A stretch of DNA of 32,936 nt from Anaerolineae bacterium (GCA_020433805.1 JAGRBZ010000044.1:1-32936), one strand, 5' to 3'; positions 7,424-16,557 are shown, numbered from the stretch's first letter. Numbers and translations are program-made. The notes: a model not told the origin generated them from the letters alone.

Positions 7424-10045
7424 TTAGTTTCGTGGCCCTAAAAATCGATCTCCGTTGAAATGAATGAGATGGTCCGGCATTTCAGCTAACCAAACCTCAG
7501 TTTCCCAGGCTATTTCTGAAAGAAATCCTTTGAAGGTAGTAAAATCGGGAAAAGCACTAACATAAATGCGACTAACAGAACTTTCATCAAGCATATGTTC
7601 TAATTCCACGTAACGTTTAGGGGATACCGGGCCATGGGAGGTAACGGCTTCAATCAAAAACAGCCAATTTCTCTCCTCATCATAAAGCACGATATCAGGC
7701 AATTTATCGAAACTTGAAGAGGAAATGCCCAATTGCTCAAAACTTTGTTTATCGAAAATAAGCGTTTTATTTTCTGTGTCGCCTAAATACAAAAGCGTTG
7801 CTCCCGGCGCAAATCGAGGCCCAAACTCTTCAACAATGGCTACTTGCAGTTCGTTATGTAAGCCTGGCGATAAATGATATTCTTCCCCATTCGATAGTGT
7901 TAAGGGAATACGATGATGTTGTTGCCGTTTCTGATAAAGTTCAAGAAGCGCACCTTTATTCTCGTTAAAGGATTGCACCGATTGAGGCCAATTATCGGTT
8001 TGATAGGTGCGGATTGTAACCAAAGCGGCATCAGACAATGCATAGTGCGTTCGTGGGCTGTTTGTAGGCAACTTGGGATCGTCGGGATTACGAAGAACTA
8101 AACCGGCTTGTATAAATTGATGGATAACCTGACGACGGACGGTTTCCCGCGTATTTTCCGCATAATCGCGATCATACATTTCTTTCATAGCCAGTAAAAT
8201 ATCGTGGATACGCAGACTTTGACGTTTGGCTTCATCCCAAGCTGTGTTTTCTGAAAGTTGCGCCATAACCAGTAAGGTTAATGCTGACATTTCATTCTGC
8301 TGACTCGGAGGCAATCCTAATGATTTCAGTACATCTTGTGCTTCTTGAATTTTTCCCATAGTAAATCTTGTCTCCGTGATGGCAGGAAAATCTTGCGGTA
8401 TAAGACCTGAGTTACGTAATGTGGTAAATACAACAGCTTCTAAACTTAACTCTTGCTTGGTTGTATCGAGCCTTGATAGTGCTTGCCCAATACTTTGAAT
8501 TATCTCTAGCGGAGGTAACGGCAAAGCACGTAACTCCGTCGCATTGACCTGGGTGTTACCGTTTGTGATACGAAAATAGCGATCAACAAACGCTGAATTT
8601 AGTAAAGCCGCTAAACCCACTGCCTCTAACTTGCTAAGTTGACCATGTTTACGATAAATGTAGTTAAGATGGTTTTCTAACCCAATAGTTTTATACTTAT
8701 GAAATTCATCCTCAAAAAAAGGCGCTGCAATAAGTCGACGCGGCTCTTCTTTTGCGCTAAATCTTCTAAGCAAAACATAGTTTGACGTAGGAATAGATAA
8801 TGATTTCCCTTCTGTAGAAAGGTATAATCCTTGCGGTTTGGATCCATTGAGGGCAGGCCAATTAATCTTTTGCCGCTTAACATTATGCATCCACAGTAAA
8901 GGTACAGCCTCCCCCCCTTTGACAGCCATACTATCAGTTAGGCTGGAGCGCGAACGAAAAGGTACTACCGGCCCTGTAGAAACATGTAATCCCAAATGAT
9001 TGAGCGACCCGGACCAACTATCAACAATATTAAGGATTTGTTCATCCAGTTCACTGGTTGGTAACCTAAAAAATAGTGAACCATTCCTTTTGCCGACAAA
9101 TTTTTCCAGAGAAACTTCACGATAGAGTACTGAATTTTCTAAGGTAGAAATTCCTTTGGATGTAGAAATATTAAAGCTACCGGTTATTTGGGGGTAATTT
9201 CGCTCTAATTTTTTCTTAGCAAAAGAGAAAATTATATTTTCTTGTAAAACGGCATTCTCTTTAAATGCTGCCTCGCGTGACTCAAACAGGTGCAATGCAT
9301 AGGGACTGGTCTTTTCTATAAGCTCTTGGCGTAACGCCGAAAAATAAGCTCCCGAACAGAAACTGCGCGGCACGATAAAACATGCTTTCCCTTGGGGCGC
9401 AAGTTTTGTAGCGCTTAAAGCTAAAAAAAGCGTATAAATGTTTGTATGGCCTCTTACTTGGCCTGTTGCTACTTTCGCACGAGGATCTTTGCTGTTAAGT
9501 TTAAAGTAGGGAGGGTTAGCGATGATGTAATCATATAAAGTTTGGGCATTGGGATACTTCGAGTCTTCAGCCAAAAGCAAATGAGGTTGGTAGGCAGGTA
9601 CATTATCAAGAATAAAATCTCTATTTTGAATGCAGCTATGAATAATAACGCCATATTTTTCTGCGCGCTCTTGGATTAAGGCTATAACTTTTTTAGCAGC
9701 CTGGCATAGTTCTTCATCCGTTTCATAGCCATCAACCCATATTTCGCAAGGTTGGTTCTTGGCTACAATTTGTTCTAGAATAGCACAAATTAACACACCA
9801 GAACCAATAGACGGTTCTAATATGCGGCTACTTGAACGAACTTCCCCAAGCTGCTTGGCCATAAATCGAGCTACGGTTATAGGCGTAAGAAACTGCCCCT
9901 GCGTTTTCCGCTGTTTGTCAGAGCGTTTTGATAAAATTTCTTGCCCCAACTCAAGGCTGTAGTTTAATAAATCTAAGAATAAAGCTGCCATGATATGCGT
10001 TGTAATTTCCCGCTTTGTCAATCCCTCAACGATCGCTATACTCAA
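7424..10045 (-). CDS. Fused type II restriction-modification enzyme: N6-adenine methylase plus BsuBI/PstI-type endonuclease
   Basis: An 873-aa single-chain restriction-modification protein. The methyltransferase half has motif I Ile-Leu-Glu-Pro-Ser-Ile-Gly-Ser-Gly (75-83) and catalytic Asn-Pro-Pro-Tyr (177-180), as in N6-adenine enzymes, followed by a target-recognition region to about 555. From about Met563 it matches the usual beginning of a stand-alone BsuBI/PstI endonuclease (Gly-Lys-Ile-Gln-Glu-Ala-Gln), with the helical N-domain at 585-680 and a nuclease domain at 690-860 containing Leu-Pro-Asp-Ile (Asp784), Glu799 and Ser-His-Gly-Pro (803-806) with Lys810. It should methylate and cut the same site; PstI and BsuBI recognise CTGCAG, but this cannot be assumed here. 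The start is TTG at 10045; ATG at 9991 is an alternative, neither with a clear ribosome site. The gene is visibly AT-richer than its neighbours, suggesting transfer. Confidence 0.9.
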   Translation of the reverse strand: MSIAIVEGLTKREITTHIMAALFLDLLNYSLELGQEILSKRSDKQRKTQGQFLTPITVARFMAKQLGEVRSSSRILEPSIGSGVLICAILEQIVAKNQPCEIWVDGYETDEELCQAAKKVIALIQERAEKYGVIIHSCIQNRDFILDNVPAYQPHLLLAEDSKYPNAQTLYDYIIANPPYFKLNSKDPRAKVATGQVRGHTNIYTLFLALSATKLAPQGKACFIVPRSFCSGAYFSALRQELIEKTSPYALHLFESREAAFKENAVLQENIIFSFAKKKLERNYPQITGSFNISTSKGISTLENSVLYREVSLEKFVGKRNGSLFFRLPTSELDEQILNIVDSWSGSLNHLGLHVSTGPVVPFRSRSSLTDSMAVKGGEAVPLLWMHNVKRQKINWPALNGSKPQGLYLSTEGKSLSIPTSNYVLLRRFSAKEEPRRLIAAPFFEDEFHKYKTIGLENHLNYIYRKHGQLSKLEAVGLAALLNSAFVDRYFRITNGNTQVNATELRALPLPPLEIIQSIGQALSRLDTTKQELSLEAVVFTTLRNSGLIPQDFPAITETRFTMGKIQEAQDVLKSLGLPPSQQNEMSALTLLVMAQLSENTAWDEAKRQSLRIHDILLAMKEMYDRDYAENTRETVRRQVIHQFIQAGLVLRNPDDPKLPTNSPRTHYALSDAALVTIRTYQTDNWPQSVQSFNENKGALLELYQKRQQHHRIPLTLSNGEEYHLSPGLHNELQVAIVEEFGPRFAPGATLLYLGDTENKTLIFDKQSFEQLGISSSSFDKLPDIVLYDEERNWLFLIEAVTSHGPVSPKRYVELEHMLDESSVSRIYVSAFPDFTTFKGFLSEIAWETEVWLAEMPDHLIHFNGDRFLGPRN

Positions 10046-10097
10046 TAGGCTTGAACTATTTATGTGAGTATACTAATTCCCAGGTGAATTGTAAATC

Positions 10098-13000
10098 GTG
10101 ACTCAACCCTCTCTACGTTGGGGAGTTATTCTAATCCCGATATTCATACTGGCTGCTCTCGCCGCCGGTTACTTTGGCTGGCAGCTACGCCGCAGTCAAC
10201 CGCCGCAGTCTGCCAACTTGCTGACCGCAGACAAAGGCTACGGCGTCACCATCGATCTGACCCAATATGATGACGGCAGCCTCACCCCGACGCTCGAAGC
10301 GATGCACGCCAGCGGCCTTACCTGGCTGCGCCAACCTGTTTCGTGGGCCGATATCGAGCCTCAACCCGGTCAATTCAACTGGTACCCCCTTGATCGCATC
10401 ATCGACACTGTCAATACATTCAACCATCCAACCAACCAGCCAACACCCCAACTATCCAATCAACAAACCACCTTCCACCTCATCGCCGTCCTGCAAGGCA
10501 CCCCCGCCTGGGCCAGAGCCGCCGACACAACCCGCTCGACTCCCCCAACCGAATACAGTGACTTCGGCAATTTGGCCCGAGCTTTCGCTACCCGTTACGG
10601 CGACCGCATCGACCATTACCAAATCTGGCACCAGCCCAATCTTAGCGCTTTCTGGGGCGATACCTTTGTCGATGCCGCTGCCTACGCCGATTTGCTGCGC
10701 GAAGCCGCCCTCAACATTCGAGAGGCCGATGCTGATGCCATTATCTTAACCGCCGCGCTAGCTGCGACCTCCGAAGATGGGCCGCTTAATCTCAATGAGA
10801 TAACCTATCTCGATCACCTTTACCAGGCCAAAGCCAACCGCTGGTTCGATGTTGTGGCTATCCAACCCTTTGGCCTGTGGACCAAACCGCTCGACGCGCC
10901 CGCACCCGACCAGCTCAATTTTCGCCGTGCCGAACTGATTCGCCAGGTGATGCTCCATCACGGTGACGCGGCCACACCGCTGTGGGCCACCGGCTTTGGT
11001 TGGGTCGCACTGCCGGCCGATTGGGCGGGCCAACCTTCGCCGTGGAGCTACGATCAAGCCTCGGTGCAAGCGCCGCGCACCGCCACCGCTATCGAGCACG
11101 CCCGGCAGCATTGGCCCTGGCTTGGCCCGATGCTGGCCGCCCGTTGGGACACCACCGGCCTAGAAGACGACGATCCGGAACGCGGTTTTGCCCTAACCGA
11201 GACGCCCGAAATGTTGAGCGTTGTTGAAGACGCGGCCGAACAAACTGCGGCAACTCCGGGCCGCTATCCGGCCACGCATCCGAGTGGTCACCCAAGCCCC
11301 GGCTGGCGCTTCGCCACCACGCTGGCCGATATTCCGACGGAAGCACCGCGCACATTGACCATTCCCTTCGAAGGCACGCGCCTGGACTTAACCGTCAATC
11401 GCGGCGATTTTCGCGGCCACCTATGGGTCACCATCGACGGCCAGCCGGCCAACGCACTGCCCCAAGATGGTCAAGGCCGCAGCTATCTTATTCTGAGCGA
11501 TCCGCTTTATGAGCAGGCTACCGTTACCCTGGCCCGTTACCTGCCCCAAGGCCCTCACGAGGCCGTTATTGAAGCGGAAGGCGGTTGGGAGCAGTGGGCT
11601 ATCGCCGGTTGGTCGGTGGCTAACGAAATCGACACACGTTTGTGGCAAAATGGCTTGATTGTCGCTGTTCTATTCGCCGCTGCGAGCGGGGCAGGTCTTC
11701 TTTGGCTATTTTTGAGCGCACCGACCATTATCATCAAACAATTATGGGCCTGGAGCGAAATCGTCATTGCGCTCTATGCCATACGCGGCGAACGGGGACA
11801 TCTTATCCTAACGTTTGGGCTGGCTGTTGTTATCTTCCTAATGCAAGGGCTTATCGCATTGGCTTTACTCCCGCTGCTAGCTCTGCTCATTGTTCTGCGG
11901 CCCGATATTGGCCTCGCTCTCGTTACGCTGGCTTTTTTCCTGTTCGAGATTCCGCTCCGTCTGCCCATCGGGGCATTCTCGCCTGTGGAGCTTACGCTAG
12001 CGCTGACGGTGTTGGGCTGTGTCGTACATCTTTTCCTTGCCCTTGCACGATCACACTTTTCTTCAGAGTCAGAGCTTGAGCAAGAAAAGGCTGAGGCTGA
12101 GGCGAAGGCTAAGACACCTCACCCAACTCCAGTCTCCAGTCTCCAGTCTCCAATCTCTAATCTCCCTCCCCCCACCCTCACCGACATCTTCGCCCTCACT
12201 CTCGTTATTCTCGCCTTCTTAGCTACGCTGGCTGCCGATAATTTTGCTGTGAGCTTACGCGAGTGGCGTGTCGTCGTCGTCGAGTCGGTTGTTTTTTACT
12301 TTCTGGTGCGCCTGGGTCTCGATTTTGGTCCTAACGCGACTTCAAAACGCTGGGTCTGGCGACTGGTCGATGTCTTTGTTATGGGGGCAACCTTGCAAGC
12401 GGTGTCGGCTCTTTATTTTTACTTCTTTACTGATCAGACTATCGATGCCGAAGGTGTCCGTCGCGCGCTGGGGCTGGTCGGTGGATCACCGAATAATTTG
12501 GCCCTTATTTTGGATCGAGCCTGGCCGATACTGCTGGCTGTGGCGGTGCTGTCACCGGCTTCGCTGCGACGCTGGCTATATGGAGCGGCCTTGATCCCCA
12601 TTACGCTAGCTCTGTATTTAACGTTTTCCAAGGGAGCCTTGTTTGTGGGCTTGCCGTTAGGGCTTATAGCCATGACCTTGCTCTATGGGCTGCGTCATCG
12701 TGGTCGGGCCTGGCGGCGGGTGCTTGTAGCGATGGCGGCGGCGTTCGGTGTTTTTGCGCTGGCGCTCATCCCCTTCAGCCAAACCGAACGCTTTCGCACC
12801 ACGTTCGATTTCAGCGACGGCAGCACCGGCTTCTTCCGCATCAAGCTGTGGCAATCGTCGTGGGCGATGCTGCAAGATCATGGGTTGATCGGCATCGGCC
12901 TCGATAACTTTTTGTACCAATATCGCACCCGTTACATTTTGCCCGAAGCCTGGCAAGAGCCGGATCTTAATCACCCGCATAACATCATTTTAGATTTCGG

Positions 13001-13247
13001 GACGCGGCTGGGCCTTGGGGGCATTGTTGTGCTTCTTGGCTTACAATTTGCTTTCTGGAGCAACAGTTGGCGGCTTTTCAAACAGCATGCCGATGCCCTC
13101 ACACTCGGTTTTATGGGCAGCATGGTTGTTTTTCTCGGTCATGGCTTGGTCGATCTTTCCTATTTTTTAGTCGATCTTGCCTTTGCCTTCTTTCTCATCA
13201 TCGGCATCACCCAGCGGCTAGCCGAACAACTGGAGATAAAACAATAA
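10098..13247 (+). CDS. Glycosidase-like barrel fused to O-antigen ligase domain, copy 1
   Basis: A 1049-aa envelope protein with an N-terminal anchor (residues 8-28), an exported clan GH-A-like TIM barrel (about 44-385), a beta-sandwich (about 390-505), and a polytopic part from about 515 with the O-antigen ligase/polymerase (Wzy_C-like) signature Gly-Ile-Gly-Leu-Asp-Asn-Phe-Leu and His-Pro-His-Asn near the end. Such proteins join or polymerise lipid-linked glycans on the outer face of the membrane. In the barrel, the acid/base position after Tyr-Gln-Ile-Trp reads His-Gln-Pro-Asn (Gln179, not Glu), and the nucleophile motif reads Trp-Ala-Thr-Gly-Phe-Gly-Trp (Gly299, not Glu), so hydrolysis is unlikely; glycan binding is a possible role. 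Two low-complexity loops are encoded by short tandem repeats. GTG start, AGGTGA about 10 bases upstream. Copy 2 follows. Confidence 0.85.
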   Translation: MTQPSLRWGVILIPIFILAALAAGYFGWQLRRSQPPQSANLLTADKGYGVTIDLTQYDDGSLTPTLEAMHASGLTWLRQPVSWADIEPQPGQFNWYPLDRIIDTVNTFNHPTNQPTPQLSNQQTTFHLIAVLQGTPAWARAADTTRSTPPTEYSDFGNLARAFATRYGDRIDHYQIWHQPNLSAFWGDTFVDAAAYADLLREAALNIREADADAIILTAALAATSEDGPLNLNEITYLDHLYQAKANRWFDVVAIQPFGLWTKPLDAPAPDQLNFRRAELIRQVMLHHGDAATPLWATGFGWVALPADWAGQPSPWSYDQASVQAPRTATAIEHARQHWPWLGPMLAARWDTTGLEDDDPERGFALTETPEMLSVVEDAAEQTAATPGRYPATHPSGHPSPGWRFATTLADIPTEAPRTLTIPFEGTRLDLTVNRGDFRGHLWVTIDGQPANALPQDGQGRSYLILSDPLYEQATVTLARYLPQGPHEAVIEAEGGWEQWAIAGWSVANEIDTRLWQNGLIVAVLFAAASGAGLLWLFLSAPTIIIKQLWAWSEIVIALYAIRGERGHLILTFGLAVVIFLMQGLIALALLPLLALLIVLRPDIGLALVTLAFFLFEIPLRLPIGAFSPVELTLALTVLGCVVHLFLALARSHFSSESELEQEKAEAEAKAKTPHPTPVSSLQSPISNLPPPTLTDIFALTLVILAFLATLAADNFAVSLREWRVVVVESVVFYFLVRLGLDFGPNATSKRWVWRLVDVFVMGATLQAVSALYFYFFTDQTIDAEGVRRALGLVGGSPNNLALILDRAWPILLAVAVLSPASLRRWLYGAALIPITLALYLTFSKGALFVGLPLGLIAMTLLYGLRHRGRAWRRVLVAMAAAFGVFALALIPFSQTERFRTTFDFSDGSTGFFRIKLWQSSWAMLQDHGLIGIGLDNFLYQYRTRYILPEAWQEPDLNHPHNIILDFGTRLGLGGIVVLLGLQFAFWSNSWRLFKQHADALTLGFMGSMVVFLGHGLVDLSYFLVDLAFAFFLIIGITQRLAEQLEIKQ
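10421..10472 (+). repeat. In-frame CCAA-rich short repeat in O-antigen ligase copy 1
   Basis: Degenerate CCAACC/CCAACT units run through the coding sequence and encode a Pro/Thr/Asn/Gln-rich loop at about residues 108-125, between a helix and the next strand of the barrel. The paralogue has a related repeat at the same place (13628-13689). Confidence 0.75.
12127..12168 (+). repeat. In-frame heptamer repeat (CTCCAGT) in O-antigen ligase copy 1
   Basis: Six heptamer units: three exact CTCCAGT, then CTCCAAT, CTCTAAT and CTCCCTC. They encode a Ser/Pro-rich loop between membrane segments near residues 677-690. Six units equal 42 bases, so the frame is kept. The paralogue has a different heptamer at the equivalent loop. 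Confidence 0.85.
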
Positions 13248-13298
13248 ACCGATTGCCAGCTAATTCCTTTGTTTCCGCTGGCCTCATTATTGAAAATC

Positions 13299-16200
13299 AT
13301 GCTTAAGTCTTTGCGATTTCAGCCCGTCGTTCTCACTTTGCTGCTGCTCATTCTCAGCACATCAATTGTATCAGCAGCATATTTCTTGAACGTGCTATCG
13401 ACCACCACACCGCCTCCAGCCGGATATCTAGCCGCCGATAAAGGCTACGGCGTGACTATCGATCTGACAACCTATGACGATGAAGTGCTGCAACAAACGC
13501 TTGAAGAACTTCATACCAACGGTCTCACCTGGCTGCGCCAACCTGTTCGCTGGGCCGAAATCGAGCCGGAGCCGGGCCAATACCGTTGGCAATCGCTCGA
13601 CCGCATCAGCCAGGCACTCGCTGACTTCAACCAACAAACCAGCCAACCAACAAACCAGCCAACTAACAAACCAGCCAACCAACAAACCCTAAAACTCATC
13701 GCCGTCCTCCACACCGCTCCCCGCTGGGCACGTGCGCCACATACCATTTCGACTGCGCCACCACTCGCATCCGGCGACTTTGGCGACTTTGCTGCTACCT
13801 TCGCCACTCGATACGGGGAGCAGGTGGCTGTCTATCAAATTTGGGACGAACCGAACCTGAGCGCCAACTGGGGCCACACCTTTGTCGATGCCCCGGCCTA
13901 CACCGCACTTTTACGAGAGGCAGCGCTGCGTATTCGAGATATTGACTCAAACACAGTTATCATGGCCGCGGCGCTCGCGCCAACGTTGGAGAACGGGCCG
14001 CTTAACCTCAACGAGATCGATTATCTGGAGCAGCTTTATCAAACCAACGCCGACCGTTGGTTCGATGTCGTAGCGGCGCAGCCCTATGGCTTCGACCGCG
14101 AACCGTCTGATCCGGCAACGTCCAGAGTCCTCAACTTCCGACGCATCGAGTTGCTACGCCAGGTGATGCTTCGACATGGCGATGTCGCCACGCCCATCTG
14201 GGCCACGGCTTTCGGGTGGAATGCGCTACCTATCGATTGGAGTGGCCCAAAATCGCCCTGGAAAACTGGCCCCCCCGATCTCCAGGCGCAACGCACGACT
14301 AAAGCCATCGACCTGGCCCGGCAGAATTGGCCCTGGCTTGGCCCGATGCTGGCGATCCGGTGGGACAGCGTTGGCCTTGAGCGTGATGATCCGGCCCGTG
14401 GTTTCTCGTTGCGTGACACTCCGCCTGTGCAGGTGGCCTTGCAAACCGCAACCACCCGCTCTGTTATCGCGACACCCGGAAACTATCCCGCCGATCATCC
14501 CAGTGGGCATTACAGCCTCGGCTGGCGCTGGGCAGTGCAGCAAGCTGACATACCGCGTAACCAACCTCGAACGCTCGCTATTGAATTCGAGGGAACTCAG
14601 CTTAATTTAGATGTTAATCGCAGCGATTTTCGTGGCTACCTATGGGTAACTGTCGACGGCCAACCGGCGAATGCACTGCCGCAAGATAACCAGGGACGGA
14701 GCTATGTGGTACTCTACGATCCGCTGCGAGAACCCGCCAACGTAACGCTCGCCTCTCATTTGCCGGATACGTTTCACCGAGCAGAAATCACGGCTGAGGG
14801 GGGATGGGGGCAGTGGGCTATCGCCGGGTGGTCGGTTTCAAATCGACATGACCCTACGCTTGCGCGTATAGGAATTCTTGCAGCCGGTATATTCATCATG
14901 CTGAGCGGAGCCGCTTTGGGAAAAATGGCTTCACGCGATTTCGAAACGTGGAGACGGTTTCTCCGCATTAGGGCGGCCAAGTTGGCGGCGTTTAGCGCTC
15001 GACATGATGAGCGGCTTTTGTTTGCCTTCACAGCAATACTGGCTGTCGGGCTTTATTTCAGTTCCGGCAACGGTGCGATTGTTCTGCTGATCCTATTGGC
15101 CTTTTGCCTTTTGCTTCGTCCCGATTTTGGTCTAGTGCTTATTGCCTTCGGTCTTTCGTTCCTGCCTAATACAAAAAGTGTACCGTTGTTTGATGTCTCA
15201 CTTTTGGAGGCTGTGCTGGCGTTGAGTGCGCTGGGGGTGCTAAGACAGCTTGTCAGCCATCAGCCATCAGCCATCAGCGGTCAGCCGTGGCGCTCTTGGC
15301 TTGCGGCTCCGCTGGCGTTTCTGGGATTGGGGCTGATGGTAACGGTTTTTGCCCAAAATTTTGGCGTGAGTATGTTTGCCTGGCGCACAATGGTGCTGGG
15401 GCCGGTGATTTTTTATATGCTCATTCTTCTGGTCGCGCAGCCGAAAGCGAGCGAGCAAACGGGTATCACCTGGCGGTTAGTCGACGCTTTTGTGGCCGGC
15501 GGGGTTGTTCACGCGCTTATCGCGCTTGTCCTCTTTTTCTTCGACCACCAATTTATCAACGCTGAAGGTGTACGTCGCGCGGTGGGGCCAATTTACCCGA
15601 CGCCCAACAACCTGGCCCTTTTTGTGGAACGCTCATGGCCGATTTTGCTGGCGGTGGCGCTGTTGCCGGGCCAATCGAAGTTGCGGCGAAATTTATACGG
15701 TTTGGGGTTAGCCGTGATAAGCTTCACCCTTTATCTTACCTTTTCGCGAGGCACCCTGCTATTGTCATTACCCCTATGCATTATCGGCATGGGATTGCTG
15801 ACCGGGCTAGCGCGGCGCGGCTGGCGGCGTGGATTTATGGCAGCAGCGATTGGTCTGGCCGTGCTGCTGATAGCGCTGCTGCCGCTGCTGCCGACAGCGC
15901 GATGGGCAACCATAATCGACTACAGCCGGGGAACCGGCTTTTTTCGCCTCAAGTTGTGGCATTCGGCCCTGATGATGCTAAGGGATCACGTTCTAGTCGG
16001 TGTCGGGCTGGATAACTTTTTGTACCAATATCGAACCCTCTACATTTTGCCCGATGCGTGGCAGGAGCCAAATTTATCGCACCCTCATAATGTTCTGCTC
16101 GATTTCGGTACCCGTATGGGTTTGGGTGGAATGGTAGTTTTTATTTGGCTGCAAATTCAATTTTGGAGCAGCATCTGGACGATGTACAAAAAAGACTCTG

Positions 16201-16379
16201 CGCCGCTACTTTTGGGTTTCATGGGCAGTATGATCGTGATTTTAAGCCACGGTTTGGTTGACCACGCCTACTTTTTGGTTGATTTAGCCTTTGCCTTTTT
16301 CCTCATTTTCGGCATTGTGCAGCGCTTCCGGTTGAGCGATCTGCCGAGAGCCATCGCCCCCTCGGCAGATCGCCCTTAG
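13299..16379 (+). CDS. Glycosidase-like barrel fused to O-antigen ligase domain, copy 2
   Basis: A 1026-aa paralogue of the preceding gene, with the same order: N-terminal anchor (about 8-30), clan GH-A-like barrel (46-390), beta-sandwich (395-515), then a polytopic ligase/polymerase domain with Gly-Val-Gly-Leu-Asp-Asn-Phe-Leu and His-Pro-His-Asn. Here the acid/base position is kept (Asp-Glu-Pro-Asn, Glu184), but the nucleophile motif is Trp-Ala-Thr-Ala-Phe-Gly-Trp (Ala304, not Glu). It starts 51 bp after copy 1 and is probably in the same transcript. The ATG at 13299 is preferred because it is followed directly by the basic-hydrophobic anchor; TTG at 13269 is an in-frame alternative, and neither has a clear ribosome site. 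It likely polymerises or transfers surface glycans at the membrane; whether the two copies act together is unknown. Confidence 0.83.
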   Translation: MLKSLRFQPVVLTLLLLILSTSIVSAAYFLNVLSTTTPPPAGYLAADKGYGVTIDLTTYDDEVLQQTLEELHTNGLTWLRQPVRWAEIEPEPGQYRWQSLDRISQALADFNQQTSQPTNQPTNKPANQQTLKLIAVLHTAPRWARAPHTISTAPPLASGDFGDFAATFATRYGEQVAVYQIWDEPNLSANWGHTFVDAPAYTALLREAALRIRDIDSNTVIMAAALAPTLENGPLNLNEIDYLEQLYQTNADRWFDVVAAQPYGFDREPSDPATSRVLNFRRIELLRQVMLRHGDVATPIWATAFGWNALPIDWSGPKSPWKTGPPDLQAQRTTKAIDLARQNWPWLGPMLAIRWDSVGLERDDPARGFSLRDTPPVQVALQTATTRSVIATPGNYPADHPSGHYSLGWRWAVQQADIPRNQPRTLAIEFEGTQLNLDVNRSDFRGYLWVTVDGQPANALPQDNQGRSYVVLYDPLREPANVTLASHLPDTFHRAEITAEGGWGQWAIAGWSVSNRHDPTLARIGILAAGIFIMLSGAALGKMASRDFETWRRFLRIRAAKLAAFSARHDERLLFAFTAILAVGLYFSSGNGAIVLLILLAFCLLLRPDFGLVLIAFGLSFLPNTKSVPLFDVSLLEAVLALSALGVLRQLVSHQPSAISGQPWRSWLAAPLAFLGLGLMVTVFAQNFGVSMFAWRTMVLGPVIFYMLILLVAQPKASEQTGITWRLVDAFVAGGVVHALIALVLFFFDHQFINAEGVRRAVGPIYPTPNNLALFVERSWPILLAVALLPGQSKLRRNLYGLGLAVISFTLYLTFSRGTLLLSLPLCIIGMGLLTGLARRGWRRGFMAAAIGLAVLLIALLPLLPTARWATIIDYSRGTGFFRLKLWHSALMMLRDHVLVGVGLDNFLYQYRTLYILPDAWQEPNLSHPHNVLLDFGTRMGLGGMVVFIWLQIQFWSSIWTMYKKDSAPLLLGFMGSMIVILSHGLVDHAYFLVDLAFAFFLIFGIVQRFRLSDLPRAIAPSADRP
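13628..13689 (+). repeat. In-frame CCAA/CAAA short repeat in O-antigen ligase copy 2
   Basis: Tandem CCAACCAACAAACCAG-type units encode a Gln/Thr/Pro/Asn loop at residues 111-130 of the barrel. This is the same barrel position as the repeat at 10421-10472 of copy 1, but the copy number and unit order differ. Confidence 0.8.
15251..15285 (+). repeat. In-frame heptamer repeat (CATCAGC) in O-antigen ligase copy 2
   Basis: Five heptamer units: TGTCAGC, three exact CATCAGC and GGTCAGC. They encode a short His/Gln/Pro/Ser loop between membrane segments near residues 651-662, equivalent to the CTCCAGT-encoded loop of copy 1. Confidence 0.85.
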
Positions 16380-16386
16380 ACGTGTA

Positions 16387-16557
16387 TTACCCTTCTGCTG
16401 ATGGTGACGCGGCTGACTTACGCTGTAAGGCTTCTAATTTTGTAACACGATCGGACAGCGAGCCGACCCATAACAAAATTTGGCCAACGGCCTGCTCAAC
16501 GGTTAACTCTTCGCGCTCCCAACGTTTGATTAATTCGGTAATGTCATACTTTTTCAT
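16387..16557 (-). CDS. Small 56-aa charged helical protein, function unknown
   Basis: A 56-aa open frame starting Met-Lys-Lys-Tyr-Asp-Ile-Thr-Glu-Leu and ending Ser-Ala-Glu-Gly. The first two thirds look amphipathic helical, with a Trp-Glu-Arg-Glu-Glu-Leu-Thr-Val-Glu-Gln-Ala segment and a possible short coiled coil (Leu-Trp-Val-Gly-Ser-Leu-Ser-Asp-Arg-Val-Thr-Lys-Leu-Glu). GAGG lies about 9 bases before the ATG, so it should be translated. It has its own promoter region with two identical palindromic operators, and follows the DUF7662-XRE regulator on the same strand; that regulator is the obvious candidate to bind them. No family was recognised. Roles as an anti-repressor or partner of the regulator are speculation from context. 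Confidence 0.7.
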   Translation of the reverse strand: MKKYDITELIKRWEREELTVEQAVGQILLWVGSLSDRVTKLEALQRKSAASPSAEG

